From Stachybotrys elegans (lineage: Eukaryota; Ascomycota; Sordariomycetes; Hypocreales; Stachybotryaceae), in NCBI GenBank assembly GCA_020746835.1, contig JAGPNK010000001.1, positions 124,001 through 188,000 of the forward strand: DNA of 64,000 nt, given 5' to 3'. How positions within the stretch are numbered: position 1 is the stretch's first letter; each line of letters starts with the position of its first letter. Under the pieces are notes generated by a model that was not told the DNA's origin, did no database searches, and saw only the letters and a program-made list of their open reading frames with translations. Made by a program: the position numbers and the translations under genes. Of this stretch, positions 57,310 to 64,000 are shown piece after piece.

Positions 57310-57428
57310 CCTCGAGCCGAAGGCGAGGACAGCCCCCCTGGCAAGGGCCGCCGGAGGCAACCCTCCCCCATCTTAGGTTGCCTCCGGCGGCCCTTGCCAG
57401 GGGGGCTGTCCTCGCCTTCGGCTCGAGG
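57310..57428. repeat. Perfect 53-bp inverted repeat with 13-nt loop
   Basis: Arm one (57310-57362) begins CCTCGAGCCGAAGGCGAGGA and ends GGAGGCAACC. The loop is CTCCCCCATCTTA (57363-57375). Arm two (57376-57428) is its exact reverse complement without a mismatch. The arms are about 70% G+C. It lies between the lectin start (57136) and the F-box stop (57585), so it could be in the F-box 3' UTR or the lectin promoter. As RNA it would form a very stable hairpin. Confidence 0.95.
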
Positions 57429-57584
57429 AAGGACCGCGGTTATGTGGGAGCGGTGAGTTGGCTCAGCCATGTCTTGGATGGGTTGGTCGATAACTGAGAC
57501 ATGCAGTTCAGCTCGACAAGTGTCGTAAGCCGTTATCGGCTGAATAGTCAATTAGTAAGATTCTTAGAGTAGGATGAGTTCTTA

Positions 57585-59120
57585 CTAGTGTGTGATCTGA
57601 TATCCCGGCACCAGCGGGATGTGGTTGGAGATTTCAGGTACTATCGTGGACGAGCGGGGATACCATACGTCGTCCTGTACGCCATAACGGTAACTCCTAA
57701 AGTGGTAGAGCGGGTTCAACCCTCCGTGGTATAAGAAGTCGTCGGCATCGATCCAGACGCAGCGCAAGTGGGAGGCCGCGAATCGGCGGGGATTCGAGGA
57801 GGCCTGGAAGCCCAGGAGGACCTTTGGCGGGCGAGGGCGCTGGCCCCACCTGAGATCGTCGCGTATGCGAACGAGCAGTTTGGGGGTTTTGCCGTCGGCT
57901 TGAGCCATTGGTGCATCGAATAAGAGGGTTTTGAGGGTGAGGGTTTCGAGGGTGGGCGGGAGTTCGGCGAGGAAATCAACAAAGGTTTCCAAGTCGGTGG
58001 TGATGTAGGATAGTGTGAGATGCTTCAGCCTGGCTAGACTTGGCGGGGGCAGAATTGTCAGGAAGTCGAAAATCTCGGCGTCGCTCAATCCCAGAGCCAT
58101 CTCCTCTACACCCTGACCTCCAGCTGCTTGGGACAGTAAGCTGCCAAGCGCATCTTGACGATGAAAGTGCGGTTGCATGGAATTTGGGCGGTAGTCCCTA
58201 AAGTGCAGATGCAGCTGGCGAAGTGTCGGACGCGAGACAACGGTCTGCAGGTCTCGCAGGGTGGCGTTGTCCGAGTCGAACAGGCTCATATTGATGCCGT
58301 TGAGGGTGAAGAAGCTGGCGTCGATGACGAGCTGCGTGACCTTGCCGTTGTCTTTGTTCTCGGCGAGAGCGCGAAGAAGGGTGCGGAAGCCAAAGTAGGC
58401 TGGGCCATCGTCCTCCCAGGCCGGGTCGGTGCTCCAGGTGTCTTGGCGAGTCAGCCAGCCTTTTGGCCGGGGGTAGTTGATGTTGGGCGGCAGGGCGCGG
58501 ATGGTGGGTGTCCTGTAGAGAGGGTTGAAGGGGGCGCCGTGGGTGGCGCTGGTGATTGTGACCTTTCTGAGGTTGACAAATCTCTCGAGGCCAAGGTCGA
58601 GAGCTCGGCGGACATGATCTGTGGCTGTGTAGTGGACCTGCTCGTCCAGCATCCTCACGTAGATGGGCCAGGCGTCGGCGGTGTCGATCTGATCGACCAT
58701 GGAGTGGCGGAGCCAGTCATGATCGATGTTGTTGTCGTCAAGCATGCGCTCAATGTTGCCCTGGCAGACGGTGGTGGCCCAGCTGGGTCGGTGCTGGGCG
58801 CTGTAGCCGGTCCCATCGGCCCCCGGCTCGAGGCTGAGCCCCACCTGCTGGTTATCAATGTGGGCACCGGCCCTAGGGAGGATGGCGTCGTCGACGATGA
58901 TCTCGGTGACGCGACGACGGAAGGATTCATGGCGGGCGACGGCGAGGAAGACGTTGATGTTGCGTCTGTTTGGGCCGATGAAGACCCTGGGGAAGTGGAG
59001 GGCGGCCGATGCAAGGTGCCGGCATGCCAGACGCAGGTTCTTGACGTCGCGATTCGGGAGATAGCCCGAGATCTCCACGACAATCTCGGCGGGCAAACTG
59101 ATGATCTGTGTTTGGGCCAT
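57585..59120 (-). CDS. F-box protein
   Basis: Single exon, 511 residues. The ATG at 59120 is chosen because the F-box follows at once: QIISLPAEIVVEISGYLPNRDVKNLRLACRHLASAAL (about residues 5-42). The rest contains leucine-rich, irregular repeats (LGLERFVNLRKVTITSA, VSRPTLRQLHLHFRDYRPNS, LARLKHLTLSYITTDLETFV, LPPTLETLTLKTLLF), the form of degenerate LRRs found in the many fungal F-box proteins. Such proteins recruit substrates to SCF ubiquitin ligases through Skp1. The C-terminus (FRSYRYGVQDDVWYPRSST) is family-like. The substrate is unknown. Confidence 0.85.
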   Translation of the reverse strand: MAQTQIISLPAEIVVEISGYLPNRDVKNLRLACRHLASAALHFPRVFIGPNRRNINVFLAVARHESFRRRVTEIIVDDAILPRAGAHIDNQQVGLSLEPGADGTGYSAQHRPSWATTVCQGNIERMLDDNNIDHDWLRHSMVDQIDTADAWPIYVRMLDEQVHYTATDHVRRALDLGLERFVNLRKVTITSATHGAPFNPLYRTPTIRALPPNINYPRPKGWLTRQDTWSTDPAWEDDGPAYFGFRTLLRALAENKDNGKVTQLVIDASFFTLNGINMSLFDSDNATLRDLQTVVSRPTLRQLHLHFRDYRPNSMQPHFHRQDALGSLLSQAAGGQGVEEMALGLSDAEIFDFLTILPPPSLARLKHLTLSYITTDLETFVDFLAELPPTLETLTLKTLLFDAPMAQADGKTPKLLVRIRDDLRWGQRPRPPKVLLGFQASSNPRRFAASHLRCVWIDADDFLYHGGLNPLYHFRSYRYGVQDDVWYPRSSTIVPEISNHIPLVPGYQITH

Positions 59121-59552
59121 GGTGATGATGAGGAGAAAGTGCTCATGGCGGGGTTCAGCTGAGAAGAAGCAGCACCTACCTATTCTGCCTGCTTGGGTAA
59201 TCAGAAGGCACTCAGCACTTGCCGCCGGCAATTCTACCACGTACATAAGTATTAATAAAACATCTACCAAGCATCCATTGAAACCTACCCTATACGGAGG
59301 ACACGGCAGTAAATGTCTTGTCTATATGTCGCTCTCACTCCAACTACAGTAGGTAGGTATAAAGTCCGATTACTTGAGGCCCAGGTTCAGAGCTGCCAAG
59401 ATCTTGCCCCATTTACGGCTAAAGTGAAGGAACAGGAAACTCCGCCCACCATCTCCGATTCCGATTCCGATTCTTCGTCCTGCCAAGGATTTCGATGTGT
59501 ATATATTAACGACTGTTCTCCTCCCCTTGTTCCCGTACAGCTCAGCACCAGC
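59121..59552 (+). promoter_or_regulatory. Divergent promoter region, TATA at 59499-59506
   Basis: TATATATT at about 59499-59506 lies 46-54 bp before the ATG of the transporter. A TCCGATTCCGATTC repeat occurs just upstream (59453-59473). No gene. Confidence 0.45.
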
Positions 59553-61067
59553 ATGTCTACAACAACGACACTCGTCTCGCCCACCGTCCCCCAGCCCGTC
59601 GAGCTCCGCCCCCTCTCGGCCAAGCTCGATGCGCCCGAGGAGCACCAGTCCGTCCCCAGCGCCGAAACGCCGCCCGTCGATGCGCAGGGCGAGACGGAGC
59701 GCTGGAATTTCCCCCGCATCAATGTCCCCCGGCTGGCCTTTGTCTTTCTGAGCTTCATGCTCGCCGGCATGAATGACGGTGCTGTTGGAGTGAGTGCCCT
59801 TCTACCTACCGACGACGATTACTGACTTACGCAGGCACTCATCCCATCGGTAAGACCTCACCGCCCATCTGGACTCGTCTCACACAAGTAGCTTGAAACG
59901 TACTACGACATCAACTACACCGTAGTGTCCGTCATCTTCCTCACCCCCTTTGCTGGCTACTCGCTCGCCTCGCTCGTCAATGCCCGCATCCACATGTCGC
60001 TCGGCCAGCGCGGCATCGCCGTCCTCGCGCCCCTCTGCCATATCCTCACCTACTCGGTCCTCGCCGCTCACCCCCCCTACCCGGCCCTCGTCGCCTGCAA
60101 CGCCATCAGCGGCTTCGGCAATGGCCTCCTCGACGCCTGCTTCTGCTCCTGGGTCGGCGTCATGGACAAGGCCAACACGGTCCAGGGCTTCATGCACTCC
60201 ATGTATTCCATCGGCGCGCTGCTGGCGCCCCTCATCGCCACCGAGATGATTGTCAGCGCGGGGCTGCCCTGGTACACCTTCTACTATGTCATGGTAAGAT
60301 GCACCGATTCCTGTCAGTTCAACCGCTCATTGATAGATTGCCATCTCCGTCGTGGAGCTCGTCGGCCTCACCATCTTCTTCTGGCAGCGCACCGGCGCCG
60401 CCTACCGCGCCGAGCACCACGACGACTCGGGCAGCGGCCACGGCGGCACTCGCGAGGCCTTTAAGAACAAGGTCATGTGGCTCTGTTCCCTCTTCTTCTT
60501 TTGCTACATGGGCGTTGAAGGTACGTCCTAAAAATCCCAATTAAAGAGGAAAACTCACACACTCTAGTTGGTGTCGGTGGCTGGGTCATCACGTTTATGC
60601 GTCGCGTGCGTGGCGCCTCGGACTACGCCTCGGGCATCTCGGGAACAGGCTTCTGGGCGGGCATGACGGTCGGTCGCGCGAGTCTTGGTTTCGTGACGGA
60701 GCGGTTCGGCGAGCGTCTTTGCATCAGCATCTACCTGGCGGCGTGCATCGGGCTGCAGTTGCTCTTCTGGCTCGTGCCGCAGTTCATCGTGTCGGCCATT
60801 GCCGTCGCTTTTCTGGGCTTCTTCCTCGGGCCGCTGTTCCCGGGCGCCGTCATGATCACGGCCAAGCTGCTGCCCAAGCGCATCCACGTCAGCGCCATTG
60901 GGTTTGCCATGGCCATCGGCGGCACCGGCGGAACCGTGTTTCCCTTTATCATCGGCGCGATTGCCGCCAGTCGCGGTGTCCAGGTCCTGCAGCCTATCGT
61001 ATTAGCTTTAATTGTGGTGGTGGCGCTGGTTTGGCTGTCGTTTCCGAGGATCAAGAAGCATGAATAA
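59553..61067 (+). CDS. Major facilitator superfamily transporter with a 15-nt micro-exon
   Basis: Five exons, 59553-59789, 59835-59849, 59892-60293, 60337-60520 and 60568-61067 (445 residues). The second exon encodes only ALIPS and restores the first-helix motif DGAVGALIPSLETYYDINY. After a cytoplasmic N-terminus of ~60 residues, about 11-12 helices can be seen, with FAGYSLASLVNARIHMSLGQR (motif A region), GFGNGLLDACFCSWVG and the mid-loop TGAAYRAEHHDDSGSGHGG, then GVGGWVITFMRRVR and SGTGFWAGMTVGRASLGF. The pattern resembles Bsc6/fucose-permease-like fungal MFS proteins of sugar or metabolite uptake. Substrate not inferable. Confidence 0.88.
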
Positions 61068-61750
61068 GATAGTTGGGATAATTTATATTGTCGTCCTGCC
61101 GGCCGCATCCCTCATTGTTCTGGCTCCGGCCAAGGTGATGCTGACGATACCTTCACTGTTGACTGTTCTTTGGTCCTAAAGTCGTTGGTGTGTATTCCAT
61201 TGGGGCACACGAACAGAATCCCACATCCATTTCTTCTTATTTATCTCCTCTATATCCTTCACCTCCTTCACCTCGCCTCCTTCATCTCCTTTGTCTCTGT
61301 CCTTCACAAAGATAGGGCAGAAGATTGGCTGTCTTGGGCAAATGGAGTATTCTTCGCGGTCGTATGGGCATGTTGCGCTCTTCCGAAATCACTTCCTCAT
61401 GCATTTGGCCAGGAAACACCCCCAAGAGATACCCCGAGGCACACCGGACACAAGAGCGCGGCCTTTGGCTGAAAACATGGCAGCTTGTCAATTCTGCGGG
61501 GAAGGCCGCGCACCAGGATTGTCAATTCCAGCGGCCGTGGAGGGGATGGTGGTACAGTGCCTGATTCTCCCATCTTCGATAACAAAGCCTCGGAGGGTGG
61601 TTGCCGGAATACGCTTTGGTTCCTAGTATGCGCGTATCTCTCGACCTCGCTCTGTTCTAGCCGGTAGACTTTGTCCTTATTGTTCCAGTCGGCCTGGAAG
61701 TACCACTCGTCGTCGTCATAGTCGTCACCTGCCTCCAGGTTCACCTTATA
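61068..61750. other. Repeat-rich region with a solo repeat end and decayed coding traces
   Basis: At 61181-61226 a minus-oriented copy of the repeat core occurs (GTGTGTATTCCATTGGGGCA..). On the minus strand about 61600-61750 reads YKVNLEAGDDYDDDEWYFQA and ADWNNKDKVYRLEQSEVERY, protein-like but without a start or a complete frame. No intact gene. Confidence 0.5.
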
Positions 61751-61817
61751 CATGATGACCTTGGTCTGTATCCCATTGGGGCACACGAACGGGAAATCCC
61801 ACATGCATGATGACCTT
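61751..61817 (-). repeat. Solo repeat core with 12-bp direct flanks
   Basis: The 43 bp at 61763-61805 are a minus-oriented copy of the core; 41 bp (61763-61803) are identical to 38524-38564. It is flanked by CATGATGACCTT at 61751-61762 and again at 61806-61817, an exact 12-bp direct repeat that looks like a target-site duplication. It interrupts the minus-strand protein-like segment; without the 55 bp the frame would run on. Confidence 0.8.
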
Positions 61818-61933
61818 TGCCTGGAGGGGATCGCATCCAGTCCTCGGTCGACCTATAACTGTTAGAATTGAGAGGCAAAAAAACTGATAGAGAAAGGCTT
61901 GCCTTGGCGCGGCTGCCACAGAGACTGGAAAAG

Positions 61934-62288
61934 ACATGTGGGATGTTCTTGTGCCCCAATGGATAAAGACCAGCGACTTCGAGGTGGCCTCTGACGATAA
62001 AGACGGTATCAAATCAATAGATGATATTTGGCAAGAAAATACACAAGGTTGCAGCAGACCCGACTCTATCATTCGCCGAAGCCTCGTCGAATTCTCGTGG
62101 ACCCTGCGGCGGAAGCCACGCCACGGCGGCATCACGATGGAAGCTCCCGACCAATTGCGGTATGTGGCTGGAAAACTTTGACATCAGCCGCCGCCACAAA
62201 GTATCTACTTTTTTTAATCGAATTTTCTGACCAATTATCATAGTCGCTGGTTTGTATTCCATTGGGGCACACGAGCAGGAAATCACAC
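61934..62288. mobile_element. MITE-like element, about 355 bp, with imperfect terminal inverted repeats
   Basis: The left end (61934-61980, ..GTGCCCCAATGGATAAAGAC CAGCGACT) and the right end read in reverse (62288-62230, ..GTGCCCCAATGGAATACAAA CCAGCGACT) match over about 45 bp with a small gap. The inner sequence has no coding frame. Related copies or parts are at 38403-38620, 61181-61226 and 61763-61805. No transposase is in the window, so it would be non-autonomous. Confidence 0.7.
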
Positions 62289-62309
62289 AAGGTTGAGACT
62301 TCTAGTTGC

Positions 62310-62586
62310 GGCGATCGATGTCAAGGGACCCACAGCTTCCTTCCATTTCTTCTTCTTCTTCTTCCTCTTCTCCCTCCTCCCTCCTCCCTCATATCTTTTT
62401 CTCGTCTTCTTCTTCTTCAACTCGTCCCGTTGTCCCTTGTCTCGTCTCACCGTATCTTCCGTCGCCTTTCTGAGCACTACCAACAGGACTAGTACCTCGG
62501 GTGCCAGCCAGACCCAGAGCCAGTGTCCGTTGTGTCGGTCATCTCCCGACCTTTACCACCTCACCCACTTGCAGCTATATCGCGAC
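62310..62586 (+). promoter_or_regulatory. Pyrimidine-rich promoter/leader of the downstream gene
   Basis: About 62338-62480 is a strong CT tract (TTCTTCTTCTTCTTCC, CCTCCTCCCTCCTCCC), a frequent element before fungal transcription starts. No TATA box is seen. Confidence 0.5.
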
Positions 62587-63202
62587 ATGGATGTGAGTAA
62601 ACTAGGGGAGAGACGGCCAAGTCACTGACGTTTGCATACAGTTCGTTATCCCTGTCGACCTCGAAACCAGCTTCGGAGTCACTGAGCGCTCCTTCATCGT
62701 ATACGGGACGCTGTTTGATGACGAACCAAATCGACTTCTCCTGGCGGCTTGGGCTGTGATGGCTCGGTCCCCGTACATAGCGGCGTTTGTCTGTGAGGAA
62801 CGACTTCCTCAGGCATACCTCTATCTACCCCGTGGAATTACCAGCATGGCCCCCGTCTTTCATTTGCATATCGCGTTGACTGGTGGTCCGATCGATGACG
62901 AACACAATCGATTTCTATTGGCGGAATGGGCTCGATTGGCTCGATCACCGCACATGCAGGCATTCCTCCAAGACGGGAAACTTCCTACAGGCTATCTCCA
63001 TATACCTGTCTGGAGCGAGGTCTATAGAGCCGCTGCGCAGGGGATCAATCCAATGGTCCAAGCTCCATCCTTCGGAGAAACCGAAGTCATCGATGGGGCT
63101 GCCAGTCCCTTACTTGATCCGATATGGGTGCTTACTGCCCCCAAAGAGGACATCAAACTCATAGCAGATGAAGCATTCTTAGGAGCGGGAAGACAAGGAT
63201 GA
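62587..63202 (+). CDS. Orphan protein with an internal domain duplication
   Basis: Exon 1 is only ATG-GAT (62587-62592), then intron 62593-62641 (GTGAGT..CATACAG) and exon 2 62642-63202 (188 residues). If upstream coding exons exist the start would differ; the frame is open upstream, but has no in-frame ATG after the repeat. Residues about 19-67 and 79-127 are two copies of one unit: GTLFDDEPNRLLLAAWAVMARSP.. and GGPIDDEHNRFLLAEWARLARSP.., each ending AYLYLP or GYLHIP, with about 55% identity. The C-terminal 60 residues (LLDPIWVLTAPKEDIKLIAD) are unique. No signal peptide, helix or known family recognised. Confidence 0.65.
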
Positions 63203-64000
63203 ACATCTCGAGGCACTGATGGGCTGGAAGTGACAGGTTTGCAGTGTATTAGCTGGATTTTATTATGTGGCGGTGCAATAGTTTGATGGATTTGATGCAA
63301 CTTGCTTCTCTTCTAACTGATGCTTCCCAATCATAATCGTGCCGTAAACGCATGACGCAATCGATCGTGATGGTTCTTCGAACGCTCCAACTTGGCGATG
63401 TCTTCTCCAGCGACCTTTTGAGGGAAGAAAGAGCCCAGGAAATTGCCTCGAGGAGGAAACTGCCCGCAAAGGAACCTGCTCAACAAGAATCTCCCCTCCA
63501 TCCTCCATCATTTCTTCGTGGCTTGGTATATCATGCCCATCACTCTCCTTCGTCTTGGTCGAATCCGTCCTCGTCGTGCCCGTCTTGTCTGTCGTCTTCG
63601 GGTCCGTCGGCATTGTACCCGTCGTCTTCATTGAGTCTGTTGTCTTCCTCGTGTCCGTCGTCGACTTCTTACCCGCCGCCGTCCGTCAGAATTGCCTACC
63701 GACGAGTCCTCGAGTGCAGCATGGGCCGCAGCCGTGTCTCGATCAATTGAGTTGCCATATCGTCGGAGACGGTGATGGAAAGAAAAGAAAGAGAGGGGCA
63801 TGCAACGGAGAGGATAAATGTCGGACTCTATTCTAGGGCTGGGTCTCGCGCCGGATCACGCATTTCCGACCCAACGCTGCCACGCCACAGCTATCACATG
63901 CTTCCCACGCAGTCTGATGACTTCCGCCGGCATCGCGATAGTACCCCGACCTCGGCGCATCGCTCTCAGTACGGATAACAGCATCTTTTGTCAGCCTTGT
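63203..64000. other. Window end; possible minus-strand low-complexity gene
   Basis: On the minus strand 63263-63631 is an open frame starting MKTTGTMPTDPKTTDKTGTT, Thr/Lys/Asp-rich for 30 residues and then ordinary. A GTAAGA donor-like site at about 63680 and an open frame before it (ALEDSSVGNSDGRRR) would allow a longer spliced gene, but the evidence is weak. Nothing recognised from 63790 to the end. Confidence 0.3.

Noticed and set aside
58155..59162. Long plus-strand open frame opposite the F-box gene
   Set aside because: Gly/Val/Asp-rich shadow frame; the minus strand holds an F-box and LRR-like repeats.
62310..62586. CPLCRSSPDLYHLTHLQLY upstream of the orphan gene as extra coding exon
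   Set aside because: The frame is open but has no ATG, and its first half is a translated CT tract; kept as leader unless transcripts show otherwise.

Overview
The window is nuclear DNA of a filamentous ascomycete (Pezizomycotina, most likely a Sordariomycete; the class is inference). Reasons: genes carry short introns (about 40-60 nt, GT..AG), and the gene families are typical of mould genomes: a phiA-type cell-wall protein, a CFEM-domain PTH11-like receptor, a Zn2Cys6 regulator, a LaeA-like methyltransferase, a nucleoside-phosphorylase/NB-ARC/TPR NLR and an OTT_1508-type deaminase. I could assemble intron-exon structures for most genes by reading across frames, and those joins are stated in each entry.

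Layout. 1-12.1 kb: a compact run of surface, secreted and small-enzyme genes (polytopic membrane protein cut by the window edge, phiA-like protein, small membrane protein, nitrilase, secreted carbohydrate-binding-like protein, NAD-dependent epimerase, MAPEG protein, cupredoxin, long Ser/Thr-rich secreted protein). 12.5-24.8 kb: a 1,916-residue NLR with an extra ~1,000-residue C-terminal region, a LaeA-like methyltransferase, an unknown membrane protein and a fungal deaminase; this is the most conflict- or recognition-like part. 25.4-28 kb: a short-chain dehydrogenase and a fungal regulatory protein, tail to tail with overlapping stop regions. 28-32.9 kb and 34.2-38.9 kb: two gene-poor stretches with small repeats, hairpins, an orphan core promoter and coding-like debris, separated by a UPC2-like Zn2Cys6 regulator. 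38.9-49.3 kb: DUF3602-like protein, Nif3/CutA-like protein, trypsin-like peptidase, CFEM receptor, tRNA-Glu with intron, GH31 glycosidase and an HMT1-type ABC transporter. 50-61 kb: GPI-anchored beta-lactamase-like hydrolase, amidase lacking a visible N-terminal catalytic block, OPT-transporter relic, seven-bladed propeller lectin, a 119-bp perfect hairpin, an F-box protein and an MFS transporter. 61-64 kb: a MITE-like repeat family whose core also occurs at 38.5 kb, and a small unknown protein with an internal duplication.

I see no polyketide or peptide synthase cluster, no CRISPR array and no intact autonomous transposon. The best candidates for something undescribed are the NLR C-terminal region with its deaminase and membrane-protein neighbours, the MITE-like family with a 41-bp identical core, the 53-bp-arm perfect hairpin and the duplicated-domain orphan protein at 62.6 kb.
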